From contig NZ_QDKL01000003.1 of NCBI RefSeq assembly GCF_003346865.1, positions 372,001 through 436,000 on the forward strand: a stretch of 64,000 nucleotides of DNA, read 5' to 3'. Shown piece after piece: positions 17,559 through 26,547 of this stretch (within the stretch, counting starts at the first letter, position 1; the number at the start of each line of letters is the position of its first letter). This DNA comes from Halobacteriovorax vibrionivorans. GTDB lineage: Bacteria > Bdellovibrionota > Bacteriovoracia > Bacteriovoracales > Bacteriovoracaceae. The translations under genes and the position numbers were made by a program. The notes below the pieces were generated by a model. That model searched no databases, was not told where the DNA came from, and saw nothing but the letters and a program-made list of their open reading frames with translations.

Positions 17559-18896
17559 ATGAATTCGTTCAAACTTATATCCATTTTCCTTTTTGCCATT
17601 AGTGTAAATGCTAATATCCACAATGAGATTGCCAATAAATGGTTAGAGCTCTCTAAAGAATTTGGTCTTGATAGTAAGGAACATGGATTTTGCTATCTCT
17701 ACAATGGAGAAATATACGGAAAAACGGCCCATCTAAAAGCGAGGCTAGCATCCACTTCAAAACCTCTAACAAGTCTAATGGCCTTAAAAACACAAGGACC
17801 AAACTATGAGCATCAAACAGAAGTCATTTCCGATGGAAGAAATATACATCTTATTGGATCTGATGATGGCATGTTTAACGAAGATAAAATCTTCTATCTA
17901 ATAGGCAGATTAAATGCTTTGGGAATAACAGAACTAGATAATTTAAGTTTTGATAACTACACTCCAATATTTGCAATTGCACTATACTCACGCATGAGTA
18001 TGAGCGAAGCGTGGTATTCAAAAGAATATAATATTGAGCAACTTGAAGAATATTTCAATTTAGATACTAATAAGGACATTCAATCGAGACTAAGAAGATT
18101 TCTAAAAAATACTCCGTCTGAAATACTTAACGATCTTGGAATCTCTTCAAGATATTCTGATTACAAAATGAGTACTAAAAGAGTTTTCTACAGCACAAGA
18201 ATTCCTTTGATTGATTATAATTACAATTTCACACTGACTGCTCCAAAACTGCTGACTTATCTTAAGTATCAAAACTCAGTGTCGCATAATTGGCTTGCAG
18301 ATATAACTTATCGAAGCTTTGGCGCAAGATCATATGGAGACTGGTTTCTAGAAAATTTAGCTGAAGAATCATTTGGAAACGACTACTACCAAAAACGAAT
18401 TGGATTTAAAGATCAAGAGCCCCATGCACTACTCTACACAGGCTCAGGCCTAGATTCAAAGATCAATGATGAGCGTGTTGATAATTACGCAACTTGTGCA
18501 ATTATAGTTAAAGCATATGAACAATTAGAGTTAGAATTAGCAGACTATGGTAAAGGGCTTAGCGATATATTACCAGTTGCTGGAGTTGATATAGGAACAT
18601 TGGCCAATCGCTTAAATGCACGTCGAAACCTAGGATCAATAATGGCCAAGACAGGAACTCTAATGAATACAAAGTCTCTAGCAGGTAAGCTAAAGACGAA
18701 ATCAGGAGATATATTCTTTGGCTTCTTTCATCATGTATATAAGGCCAATGGAAGCGAACAATATAATGCAAAAATTGTTCAAGATCTTATGACAGAATAT
18801 TTAATTGAAGAATTTGGAGGAGCAAAACCTCTTATCTACAAAAGGCCAAAACAATTCTTCCCACTAAAATTATCAGAGGCAGTGCTACTTGAATAA
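17559..18896 (+). CDS. Periplasmic D-alanyl-D-alanine carboxypeptidase, PBP4 type (family S13)
   Basis: A 445-residue exported penicillin-binding protein that trims or opens peptidoglycan cross-links. The signal peptide covers residues ~1-18. The active-site SxxK is STSK at 65-68 (after LA), the second motif is TGSGLDSK, and KTGTL at ~363 is the third. Length and motif spacing fit the S13 family with its extra domain between SxxK and the second motif. It is overlapped by 8 bp by the ankyrin gene downstream, so the two are coupled. In predatory bacteria such enzymes can act on self or prey wall; the sequence does not say which. Confidence 0.85.
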   Translation: MNSFKLISIFLFAISVNANIHNEIANKWLELSKEFGLDSKEHGFCYLYNGEIYGKTAHLKARLASTSKPLTSLMALKTQGPNYEHQTEVISDGRNIHLIGSDDGMFNEDKIFYLIGRLNALGITELDNLSFDNYTPIFAIALYSRMSMSEAWYSKEYNIEQLEEYFNLDTNKDIQSRLRRFLKNTPSEILNDLGISSRYSDYKMSTKRVFYSTRIPLIDYNYNFTLTAPKLLTYLKYQNSVSHNWLADITYRSFGARSYGDWFLENLAEESFGNDYYQKRIGFKDQEPHALLYTGSGLDSKINDERVDNYATCAIIVKAYEQLELELADYGKGLSDILPVAGVDIGTLANRLNARRNLGSIMAKTGTLMNTKSLAGKLKTKSGDIFFGFFHHVYKANGSEQYNAKIVQDLMTEYLIEEFGGAKPLIYKRPKQFFPLKLSEAVLLE

Positions 18897-19350
18897 ACTT
18901 ACCATTCCACTTGTCATATTTTTTATAGGTCTTGCTACTTATATTTCTCGTAACGGAACAAAGGCCGCTAATACAACGTTCGAGTCTCCTGTTCCTATTG
19001 AAATCTCAAGAGAGAGTAGAAAAGAATTAGAGCGCACTAATATAAAAAATCATAGCAATTATAAAAATTTTGATGAGGCCTTAATTGCAAGCCTAGCGAT
19101 GGAGGATGACGAAGAAGTTATTCATGCATTAAAAGCAGGGGCAAATCCAAATATAATCTTTAATAATCGAAAGTTTACCATGGCAATGGATAAGAGTTTA
19201 AATTGTAACCCTAAAATTCTTATGGCCCTAATTGAAGCGGGGGCCGATTTAAATATGAAAGATACTCACAATAAAAGTGCACTTGATTATGCCAAGAGAA
19301 ATGGAAATGAAGAGTGTATAAATATTCTTATTGATTCTGGTGCAAAATAA
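18889..19350 (+). CDS. Exported ankyrin-repeat protein
   Basis: A 153-residue protein starting with TTG inside the end of the carboxypeptidase gene (8-bp overlap). An N-terminal hydrophobic segment (LTIPLVIFFIGLATYIS) is a signal or anchor. Residues ~65-150 form ankyrin repeats: EALIASLAMEDDEEVIHALKAGANPN, LMALIEAGADLNMKDTHNKSALDYAKRNGNEECINILIDSGA. The arrangement recalls periplasmic ankyrin proteins paired with an enzyme they protect or modulate. A role in controlling the adjacent carboxypeptidase is an inference from the overlap. Confidence 0.8.
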   Translation: MNKLTIPLVIFFIGLATYISRNGTKAANTTFESPVPIEISRESRKELERTNIKNHSNYKNFDEALIASLAMEDDEEVIHALKAGANPNIIFNNRKFTMAMDKSLNCNPKILMALIEAGADLNMKDTHNKSALDYAKRNGNEECINILIDSGAK

Positions 19351-19652
19351 AAATGGGGCCTTGGCTTGTACTTTAAAAGAAAAGGTAGGATTTTAGAGCA
19401 AGAGAAAAAAACAAATTCTTGTTTTTCAGCATGGTCGGTAGAAGTGTTAAGTGGGACTCTTTTTAAAGAACCAAGGCCATCCAACCATTGATACTTTAAT
19501 TAAAGCAATGCACGTGCCAACTTTTGAACTGATTCACTCAAGTAAATTCAAATAGTTAATCGAGGTGCATAATGCGTCCTGAGGTCAAAATGAACTCATT
19601 TCAAAATAGTTCCTTGATGCCAAAGCGCACACTGCATTGCATCATGCGGAGA
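19351..19652. ncRNA. Structured intergenic region, candidate non-coding RNA(s)
   Basis: This 302-bp gap holds no credible gene but has two long-range foldable parts. Part one, 19357-19478, closes with GGCCTTGG / CCAAGGCC continuing into CTTTAAAAGA / TCTTTTTAAAG, with an inner AAAACAA / TTGTTTT hairpin, giving a ~122-nt rod with bulges. Part two, ~19508-19637, closes with GCAATGCA / TGCATTGC. A 12-bp palindrome CTTTAATTAAAG sits between. The rod layout loosely recalls 6S RNA, but I see no diagnostic 6S, SRP or tmRNA motif, and the strand is undecided. Confidence 0.4.
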
Positions 19653-20807
19653 TTATTTTAGGAATTTAGATAGAACGGGTTCTAGCTTTTGAATGATCTC
19701 ACTAGAGTTTTCTGTGAACGGAGAAAGAGATAATCGTAGAACATTAGTCGAAGAAATATCATCTAATCCATAGGCCTTTGCCACTCGAGAAGGCTTTATG
19801 ATACCAGATGCGCATGCTGAGCCACTTGATCCGCAGATACCGGCCATATCAAGTGCCATCATAAGAGTATTAATATCTCGATCACCTATACTAAAGAAGA
19901 TTGTCGTGGCATTACGGCCTTTAGCATTAGCACCTATTACCGTAATCTCATTATTAAAGTTTTCTAATAACCATTTTTCAATTTCGACTTTGGCATTATT
20001 TACTTTATCGTAATCAAATTTTTCAAGATTGTATTCAAGAGCTAGCTTAATAGTATTTGTACCAAATGCATTCTCCGTTCCCGAACGCATGGCCTTTTGT
20101 TGACCGCCTCCACGTATAAGTGGAGTCCAATTAGACTTTGTCGAGATAAGGGTAAAGCCAACACTTTTCATGGCACCAAATTTGTGGCCAGAAAATGTAT
20201 AGTAATCAAGACCTAAAGGAAGCTTTTGCCAATCTTTAACCTTAGAAACAAGTTGAACACAATCAATATGGACAGTTGCACCTGTCTCATTCTTTATCTC
20301 CAACACTTCATTTAAATCCCAAACAACACCGCTTTCATTATTTACGTAAGTGAAATTAATAAGCTTATCACCCTCAAGTCCTTTTAAGGCCTTAATAACT
20401 TCTTCTTTATTGAAGTCACCATCCTTAGTATTTAGCACTTGAAACGTACCACCTAATATTTCTACGTGCTCTCTTTGATTGACCATACTAGAATGATCGC
20501 TATCAAAGCATAGAACATGAAATGGCCTCTTTGCTTTTAATGAATTGAAGCTAAAGCCTTTTACAACACTATTAATGGCCTCTGTTGCACCTGAGTGAAA
20601 GAAGACATCGTATTCCTTAGCATTAAAAGTGGATTGAATTGTATCAATTGTTGCATTGATAAGAGATTTCGACTTTCTACCTAATTGATGGGTAGAGGCC
20701 GGATTACCAAAGCATGCGGCCCCCTTAGTGAGCCAATCTTCAACTGGTTTCACTAAGGGGGCCGTAGCATTATAATCTAGATAAAGACAATTATTGATTA
20801 ATTTCAC
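19653..20807 (-). CDS. Cysteine desulfurase (NifS/IscS family)
   Basis: A 384-residue PLP-dependent class V aminotransferase-fold enzyme that takes sulfur from cysteine for Fe-S clusters or tRNA thiolation. The N-terminal LDYNATAPL, the HSGATEAIN segment, the PLP lysine in SGHKFGAMKS and GGGQQKAMRSGTEN are all present. The persulfide-carrying Cys is in GSSGSACASG. The start is a GTG overlapping the end of the Rrf2 gene by 17 bp, so the two are co-translated. The absence of iscU or other iscA-type genes next to it is notable. IscS is likely, but a more specialised desulfurase is possible. Confidence 0.92.
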   Translation of the reverse strand: MKLINNCLYLDYNATAPLVKPVEDWLTKGAACFGNPASTHQLGRKSKSLINATIDTIQSTFNAKEYDVFFHSGATEAINSVVKGFSFNSLKAKRPFHVLCFDSDHSSMVNQREHVEILGGTFQVLNTKDGDFNKEEVIKALKGLEGDKLINFTYVNNESGVVWDLNEVLEIKNETGATVHIDCVQLVSKVKDWQKLPLGLDYYTFSGHKFGAMKSVGFTLISTKSNWTPLIRGGGQQKAMRSGTENAFGTNTIKLALEYNLEKFDYDKVNNAKVEIEKWLLENFNNEITVIGANAKGRNATTIFFSIGDRDINTLMMALDMAGICGSSGSACASGIIKPSRVAKAYGLDDISSTNVLRLSLSPFTENSSEIIQKLEPVLSKFLK

Positions 20808-21354
20808 CTAAGCCTGATCTGATTCCTGAAGCGTACTCGCTAAATGCACTTTCTGTAGATGTGCTTTGAGTTTGAGCTTCAACTGTTTGTGAAGGTTGCT
20901 CATTAGTGCGCTCTTCGTTACCTCTTACTTCAGACTCAACCTCACCTGATTTTCTAATAAGGTCACCTAAAGAAGTTGTCGATAGGTATTCGCTCATAAT
21001 GAAACCAAGGTTTTGGAAATAATTCTTTGATAGGTGGAACTCTACTGTATTTGCTTGTTCAGCTTCTGTTCCAAGAATATCCTTAGCAGGGTTGATGTTT
21101 TCACCAACACATTCAAGAACATCTTTAATTGTAATTTCTTCCATCGAACGAGCAAGAACATAACCACCACCTGGTCCTCTTACAGACTTAACTGCTTGAC
21201 CATTTCTTAGCTTTCTAAAAAGCTGCTCAAGATAGTGTAGTGAAATGTTTTGTCTTTCTGAAATTTCCTGTAGTCTAACAGGGTTACCGTTGCTGTTTGT
21301 AGTTAGATCAAGCATTGCTCTAACTGCGTAGCGTCCTTTCGAAGTGAGTCTCAT
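20791..21354 (-). CDS. Rrf2/IscR-family transcriptional regulator without the Fe-S cysteines
   Basis: A 187-residue winged-helix regulator starting MRLTSKGRYAVRAMLDL, the standard Rrf2/IscR N-terminus, with the recognition helix region SLHYLEQLFRKLRNGQAVKSVRGPGGGYVLAR. IscR binds a [2Fe-2S] cluster through three Cys after residue ~90. This protein has a single Cys (C82), so it probably does not hold the cluster in the same way. The C-terminal ~70 residues are a Ser/Glu/Gln-rich tail absent from IscR. The ATG follows GGAGGAAGACC. It likely controls itself and the coupled cysteine desulfurase. Confidence 0.88.
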   Translation of the reverse strand: MRLTSKGRYAVRAMLDLTTNSNGNPVRLQEISERQNISLHYLEQLFRKLRNGQAVKSVRGPGGGYVLARSMEEITIKDVLECVGENINPAKDILGTEAEQANTVEFHLSKNYFQNLGFIMSEYLSTTSLGDLIRKSGEVESEVRGNEERTNEQPSQTVEAQTQSTSTESAFSEYASGIRSGLGEINQ

Positions 21355-21674
21355 TGGTCTTCCTCCATAAATCCAAATGTTAAATAAAAAATTAGTTTTT
21401 TATACTTTAAGCAAGTGTGTGCTAATCAGGAGTCGCTTTCCATGCTATCCTTTCCTTGAAAGACCTTATCTATAAAATCTTTCTTCCTAAATATTATGTC
21501 AGCCCATCAGACTTAAAGTCAACTCGATTTAATCAATTATTATGAAAAAATATTTTTCATTTAATATATCTATAGAAAGCTAATAAATTCAGACACTTGA
21601 AGGTGAAAAAGAGGCAAGTAAATCTATTTAAAAACAGACTTACTCGGTTATTTCTGCCCACTTGTTAGAAGATG
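21355..21674. other. Intergenic region upstream of the Rrf2 gene
   Basis: A 320-bp AT-rich gap with no credible gene. On the minus strand a TATAAA about 50 bp upstream of the regulator ATG is a plausible -10 box. No IscR-like palindrome stands out. The other half is the region after tsaE, where I see no strong terminator. Confidence 0.4.
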
Positions 21675-22151
21675 TTAAAAAATAATTTTTTTCAGAAAGT
21701 AGTTTCTTGAGGCTTCATCGTGTCCATCTTTAACTTCATTGCTTTCAATGTCTAATTGAAAATAATGGAAATCATCTGAGAGTTCACGATAAATATCACG
21801 AATATAGTCTTTTCCCCATTCTACTAGAAAGTACTTCTTCTCTTCTAAGTACATAGGAAGTTCTAAATGCATGATCTCTTCTGCTGTTTCAAGACGATAG
21901 AAGTCAGCATGGACAACTTCTCCGCAATCATTGATTAGAGAATATGTTGGAGATCCAGAATTATCTTCACCAAGAAAAATATTTGTAAAAGTTGTCTTAC
22001 CTGCACCAACTGGCCCATTTAAAACAACGATTGCTGGCTCTTTTAATGATTCTTTTAATTCGACAATAATATTTGAAATATCGCTTTGGTAAACTTTCTT
22101 CCAATGTCTAACGTCTTTGTAGTCAAACAACGGTTTCTCCTTAAAATTCAT
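21675..22151 (-). CDS. tsaE: tRNA threonylcarbamoyladenosine biosynthesis ATPase TsaE
   Basis: A 158-residue P-loop ATPase that works with TsaB/TsaD to make t6A37 on ANN-decoding tRNAs. The Walker A motif is NGPVGAGKTTF (~44-54). The conserved S-P-T-Y-S is SGSPTYSL, and HADFYRLE...LVEWGKDY completes the family signature. Length is standard. It is the last gene of the cdaA-cdaR-glmM-pdxJ run, 55 bp after pdxJ; tsaB and tsaD are not in the window. Confidence 0.93.
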   Translation of the reverse strand: MNFKEKPLFDYKDVRHWKKVYQSDISNIIVELKESLKEPAIVVLNGPVGAGKTTFTNIFLGEDNSGSPTYSLINDCGEVVHADFYRLETAEEIMHLELPMYLEEKKYFLVEWGKDYIRDIYRELSDDFHYFQLDIESNEVKDGHDEASRNYFLKKIIF

Positions 22152-22206
22152 TTAAGAATATTTTCAACGATTAAAATTTTTAAAGCAACGAAAGGAAAAG
22201 CATTCC

Positions 22207-22971
22207 TTACTTAATTGGATGGTTTCTAAACAAATTAAGCATATCAGAGGTCACATTAGCTATTCCGCTAAAGACGGCCTGAGATACAATCCAGTGACCA
22301 ATATTATATTCAACAAATAAACCCTGCTCTAAAAGAGGTTTTACACTCTCCATCGTAAGGCCATGACCAGCATGGAAGGAAACCCCACTATCTTTAAGAT
22401 AATTGAAGCATTGAACATATTTTTCTAAATGAGGATTTAAGTCACCTTCTTTTAAAAAGTCGATTGCATAAGCACCTGTGTGAATTTCTACAGCATCAGC
22501 CTTCAAGTCAATACATCTTTGCATTACTTTAGTATCAGCTTCTACAAAGAGTGAAATTTTCGTATTTGGTGTCTTTTCGCGAAGATAATTCATTGAATCT
22601 TGTACCTTAGAAAAGTTATCACTCAATAGATCAAGACCACCTTCAGTTGTCTTCTCTTCCCTTTTTTCAGGAACAAGACAAATCCACTCTGGCCTAAAGT
22701 CTGCTGCTATCTCAACAATCTCTTTGGCACATCCTATTTCTAAATTAAGTGGTTTTTCATAGCGTTTTGTTACGGCCATAACACTTGTTAAGTCAGTATC
22801 TTGAATATGTCTTCGATCTTCTCTTAGGTGAATTGTAATTTGATCCGCACCGGCCTTTAATACATGAGCAGCTGCATCGGCAACGCTTGGATAACCTTCA
22901 TCGCGTTGTTGTCTTAAGGTTGCAACATGATCAATATTAACACCTAATCTAGCTATATTCTTTGTACTCAT
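22207..22971 (-). CDS. pdxJ: Pyridoxine 5'-phosphate synthase PdxJ
   Basis: A 254-residue TIM-barrel enzyme that condenses 1-deoxyxylulose 5-phosphate with 3-amino-1-hydroxyacetone phosphate to make pyridoxine 5'-phosphate. RLGVNIDHVATLRQQR, QITIHLREDRRHIQ and the C-terminal FHAGHGLTMESV...EYNIGHWIVSQA are hallmark segments and carry the catalytic His and Glu residues. Its ATG shares a base with the glmM stop (TAATG), so the genes are translationally coupled. It supplies PLP, which the cysteine desulfurase and SpeA in this window use. Confidence 0.96.
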   Translation of the reverse strand: MSTKNIARLGVNIDHVATLRQQRDEGYPSVADAAAHVLKAGADQITIHLREDRRHIQDTDLTSVMAVTKRYEKPLNLEIGCAKEIVEIAADFRPEWICLVPEKREEKTTEGGLDLLSDNFSKVQDSMNYLREKTPNTKISLFVEADTKVMQRCIDLKADAVEIHTGAYAIDFLKEGDLNPHLEKYVQCFNYLKDSGVSFHAGHGLTMESVKPLLEQGLFVEYNIGHWIVSQAVFSGIANVTSDMLNLFRNHPIK

Positions 22972-24335
22972 TACGCTATTTCCTTTTTAAGAGCGGCAAC
23001 CAGACGATCACATACCGCTTCAATTAGAGCACTGCTCTTTCCTTCAACCATAACTCGAGCAAGAGGCTCTGTTCCTGAATAACGGAAAATAACACGCCCT
23101 TCATTTCCAAGCTCTTCCTCACAAGCTCTTAATTCTTTTTCAAAGCCAGGCATCTCTTCAATGCTTTTCTTTTGAGAAACTGAAACATTCTTAAGGATTT
23201 GAGGATATAATTCAATTTCTTCAGAAAGTTCATTGATTGATTTCTTAAAGTAGAAAGTTGCTTCAATGGCCTTAAGTGCAGCAAGTGTTCCATCCCCTGT
23301 CGTTGCATGCTCTAGGAAGATGATATGACCAGAAGGCTCACCACCTAAAAGGGCATTTTCGCTCTTCATATATTCCATGATATAGCGATCACCAACTTTA
23401 GTGCGATGAAAGTTAAGGCCAAGTTTCTTCAGATAATTCTCAAGTCCTAAGTTCGACATTATTGTACCAACAACAGTGTCTCCCTTTTTAAGTTTACCTT
23501 GATCTAGAAGTAACTTAGCAAAAATTCCAATTAGTCGGTCACCATCAATTAGTCCACCGTTCTTATCAATCACCTGAATACGATCAGCATCACCATCAAG
23601 ACAGAAGCCAATGTCAGCACGAAGCTTTACAACTTCATTTGCAGCCTCTGAAGGATGAAGACTTCCACAATTTAAATTAATATTTTCACCGTTTGGATTT
23701 ACTCCAATTGAAAAAACTTCTGCACCAAGCTCACTCATAACAAGAGGAGCGACTTTATAACTAGCACCATTGGCACTATCTACAACGACTCTCATTCCAG
23801 TAAGGTCACATTCTTCAGCAATTGCTGATTTCACGTGAACAACGTATCGTCCTTCAACACCTTCTAACCTCTTAGCACGGCCAATTTCACCACCAACCTT
23901 TGGCGGGATAAGCTTAGGATTTAACACTAGTTCTTCAAGCTCAAGCTCAACTTCATCAGGAAGCTTAAAACCATGAGCATCAAATATTTTAATTCCATTA
24001 TCATCAAAATCATTATGAGAGGCCGAAATCATAATTCCAGCATCTGCTCTCATGGAAGTTGTAACAAAAGCCACGCCAGGAGTTGGAAGAGGTCCCGTAA
24101 AAATGACTCGTCCACCTTGAGAAAGTACTCCAGCAGAGAAAGCTTGTTCAATCATATAGCAGCTTAAACGAGTATCTTTTCCGATAATGATTAGAGGTGC
24201 TTTCTTATTTTCATTTTTCTTTTGAAAATAAAATGTTACTGCACGGCCTAGTGCCGTTGCGATCTCAGGAACCATTGGGTAAATATTAGCTTTTCCTCTA
24301 ATTCCATCTGTTCCAAATAATTTTCTTTCACTCAT
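22971..24335 (-). CDS. glmM: Phosphoglucosamine mutase GlmM
   Basis: A 454-residue alpha-D-phosphohexomutase that converts glucosamine 6-phosphate to glucosamine 1-phosphate for peptidoglycan and LPS. It begins RKLFGTDGIRGKAN. The phosphoserine loop is MISASHNDFDDNGIKIF; the usual Asn-Pro after His is Asn-Asp here. The metal loop is DGDADRIQVID, the sugar loop is GGEPSGHI, and the phosphate-binding loop is FRYSGTEPLARVM. The order cdaA-cdaR-glmM is the conserved c-di-AMP module, in which GlmM binds and inhibits CdaA in Firmicutes. Confidence 0.96.
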   Translation of the reverse strand: MSERKLFGTDGIRGKANIYPMVPEIATALGRAVTFYFQKKNENKKAPLIIIGKDTRLSCYMIEQAFSAGVLSQGGRVIFTGPLPTPGVAFVTTSMRADAGIMISASHNDFDDNGIKIFDAHGFKLPDEVELELEELVLNPKLIPPKVGGEIGRAKRLEGVEGRYVVHVKSAIAEECDLTGMRVVVDSANGASYKVAPLVMSELGAEVFSIGVNPNGENINLNCGSLHPSEAANEVVKLRADIGFCLDGDADRIQVIDKNGGLIDGDRLIGIFAKLLLDQGKLKKGDTVVGTIMSNLGLENYLKKLGLNFHRTKVGDRYIMEYMKSENALLGGEPSGHIIFLEHATTGDGTLAALKAIEATFYFKKSINELSEEIELYPQILKNVSVSQKKSIEEMPGFEKELRACEEELGNEGRVIFRYSGTEPLARVMVEGKSSALIEAVCDRLVAALKKEIA

Positions 24336-24336
24336 T

Positions 24337-25269
24337 TTAACGACTCACTTTTATTACTTCTGGGTGTATTTTTAATAAGTGCACATCATCCGGGAGTTCG
24401 GCCCTTAAACGAATATTTGCACTTTTGCCCATATCTGCAGGAATATCTGCATAAATCTTTATATCACTTTCTTTAATTTTATCATTTCCTGTCTTTAATA
24501 CATCTAGGGAAACTTTTCTCACTCGAGAGCGAAATTTAATATTAGGTGCGACAAAGAGAATAGGAATATTCTTTAATGTTAAATTGGCTTTTTGCGGCCT
24601 AATATCATATTTAAACTTTACGATATTCTTTTCCCCGTATCTTAAGAAGTCTGGCAGCTCTTCAAGTTCAACTTGGGCCTCACCTTGTCCAGTGTACTCA
24701 GATAGATCAATCATACGAGTTTTAACAAGCCCTACTCCTCGCATAATATCTCTTGCTCCTTCAATTCTAACTTTAGAAGGCTCTATATCGGCCGAAATAA
24801 GTTTTAAGTCCTTCGGGAGATTATTTGTATAATTTAATTTTACTGGGACATTCTTATAAATGAGTTTATCAAGGTTTATGGTTACATATTTTGGAGAAAT
24901 TTCTACAACTTCAACACCAAAAGGGACAACCAGATCACTATCCTTAATCGTATACTTTATTCTTTTAGTATTGCGCTTTACCTTCAATTTCTTCAAATCA
25001 ATTTGAAACTTTAAATGATCATCACCATGAAAGTCCTTTAAAAAGGCCCTTGCACCTTTTAGTTTGACATGAATCTCTTTTGCAGAAACAGATGTAACAT
25101 CAACACTTGTTGCAGGAAGCACACTTAGATTATAGATCCTCTCAGTTTCAATTGGCTCAGAGTTTACAACGTAGAACCATAGAAAAACGGCCAGCGCTAA
25201 ACTTGTTAGGATAAGAAATTGGTTTTGTAAGAATTCAAATAGTCGACTATTTTCAATTTTACGTAACAT
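24337..25269 (-). CDS. cdaR: YbbR-domain protein, CdaA regulator CdaR-like
   Basis: A 310-residue membrane-anchored protein. One N-terminal helix (~18-32, LILTSLALAVFLWFYVVNSEP) is followed by about three repeats of the YbbR beta domain, e.g. VPVKLNYTNNLPKDLKLISADIEPSKVRIEGA. It ends HPEVIKVSR. In Firmicutes the homologue CdaR modulates the diadenylate cyclase CdaA. The neighbours are CdaA 2 bp upstream and GlmM 1 bp downstream, so the role is well supported by context. Confidence 0.9.
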   Translation of the reverse strand: MLRKIENSRLFEFLQNQFLILTSLALAVFLWFYVVNSEPIETERIYNLSVLPATSVDVTSVSAKEIHVKLKGARAFLKDFHGDDHLKFQIDLKKLKVKRNTKRIKYTIKDSDLVVPFGVEVVEISPKYVTINLDKLIYKNVPVKLNYTNNLPKDLKLISADIEPSKVRIEGARDIMRGVGLVKTRMIDLSEYTGQGEAQVELEELPDFLRYGEKNIVKFKYDIRPQKANLTLKNIPILFVAPNIKFRSRVRKVSLDVLKTGNDKIKESDIKIYADIPADMGKSANIRLRAELPDDVHLLKIHPEVIKVSR

Positions 25270-25271
25270 CT

Positions 25272-26078
25272 CTAAACTCCCTGTCCTGTAAGATGAGTTT
25301 GTGAATCAAGCCTTTTACCTGACCAAGCTTTCTTAAGAAGTACACGTAATTCGTTTTCGTTATGACAATATAAGAACTCTCCATTATAGCAAAGTTTGAT
25401 TTTTCCAGTCTCTTCACTAACGATAATTACAATAGCATCTGAAACTTCTGAGATACCAAGAGCGGCCCTGTGGCGTGTACCAAAGTGGCGGTCAATTTCA
25501 ATATTCTTAGATAGAGGAAGAAAACATCCAGCGGCCAGAATCTTTCCAGCACGTAAAATGATTGCTCCATCATGAAGTGGAGAAATCGTTTGGAAAATTG
25601 AATAAATTAAATCAGAGTGAACCTGAGCATCTAAGACAGTTCCAGTGTCGATATAATTTTGTAGTCCATTTTTTCTTTCAACAACAATTAGTGCACCAGT
25701 TCTCTCTTTTGATAATGCCGTGACACTTTTTATAACTTCTTCAAGGTCGTAATTAACAGGAGAACGATCGAAGAAGTTAAACATCTTACGTCCAGTACCA
25801 ACAGTCGCAAGTGCTGCTCGTAATTGATCTTGAAAGATAACGATGAAAATGATGAAAATATAATCAAAAAAGTGTTCTAGAATCCAATTAACAGTGTAGA
25901 GATTATAGTTAATTCCTAAGAAGTAAAGAATGGCCAAAAAAACCATCCCCAATAATACTTGAATTGCTCTGGTACCTTTTACAATCTTTAATACTTGATA
26001 GATCATAAAAGCGACAATTCCCATATCGAAAAAGTCTTTTATACTGAGCTGCTTTAATAGCGTGGAGAATAAAGTCAT
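25272..26078 (-). CDS. cdaA: Diadenylate cyclase CdaA (c-di-AMP synthase)
   Basis: A 268-residue membrane enzyme that makes cyclic di-AMP from ATP. Three N-terminal helices (to residue ~90) precede the DisA_N/DAC domain. Catalytic motifs are DGAIILRAGKILAAGCFLPLS (DGA) and FGTRHRAALGISE (RHR). It leads the cdaA-cdaR-glmM-pdxJ-tsaE operon and is divergent from yjbQ with a 44-bp gap. c-di-AMP controls potassium, osmotic and wall balance in other bacteria; no receptor is identified in this window. Confidence 0.95.
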   Translation of the reverse strand: MTLFSTLLKQLSIKDFFDMGIVAFMIYQVLKIVKGTRAIQVLLGMVFLAILYFLGINYNLYTVNWILEHFFDYIFIIFIVIFQDQLRAALATVGTGRKMFNFFDRSPVNYDLEEVIKSVTALSKERTGALIVVERKNGLQNYIDTGTVLDAQVHSDLIYSIFQTISPLHDGAIILRAGKILAAGCFLPLSKNIEIDRHFGTRHRAALGISEVSDAIVIIVSEETGKIKLCYNGEFLYCHNENELRVLLKKAWSGKRLDSQTHLTGQGV

Positions 26079-26122
26079 ATATAATTCTTTTATTATTAAT
26101 AATATTAAATGTTTGGAGTTTA

Positions 26123-26545
26123 ATGATGCCTATAAAAACGCAGATAGTAAACACATCAGGGGAAGGCTTTTATAATATTACAAAAGAAATTCGTCACTGC
26201 GCAAAAGAACTTAATCCACAAGAGCGTGATGGAATCCTTGTTTTACAAATTCAACATACGAGCGCGGCACTATGTGTTAACGAAGCATTTGATCCAAGTG
26301 CAAAAGAAGATATGGAAAACTTCTTAAAATATCTTGTTCCAAGAGATTTAAACTTCATCACACATACGGCAGAAGGCCCAGATGACTCACCTTCACACAT
26401 GAAGTCTATTCTTATGCAAACAGGACTGACCCTAATTATTGAAGATGGAGAATTTGATATTGGCAGATGGTCGGGCATTTATCTTTGTGAGTTTCGAGAT
26501 CACAAGCAAGAAAGAAAAGTAAAAGTGAAATTTATAGAGGGATAA
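26123..26545 (+). CDS. yjbQ: YjbQ family protein (UPF0047)
   Basis: A 140-residue single-domain protein of the YjbQ/UPF0047 family. The His-containing signatures are LQIQHTSAALCVNEAFDP and THTAEGPDDSPSHMKSIL, and the end GIYLCEFRDHKQERKVKVKF is typical. Family members have weak thiamine phosphate synthase activity; the in vivo role is not settled. It ends 75 bp before the convergent rplT, with a bidirectional hairpin between. Confidence 0.92.
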   Translation: MMPIKTQIVNTSGEGFYNITKEIRHCAKELNPQERDGILVLQIQHTSAALCVNEAFDPSAKEDMENFLKYLVPRDLNFITHTAEGPDDSPSHMKSILMQTGLTLIIEDGEFDIGRWSGIYLCEFRDHKQERKVKVKFIEG

Positions 26546-26547
26546 AT

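Noticed and set aside
19287..19484. A 65-codon minus-strand frame over the end of the ankyrin gene and the structured gap.
   Set aside because: It overlaps a real gene antisense and its codons form the arms of a long hairpin; no start signal.
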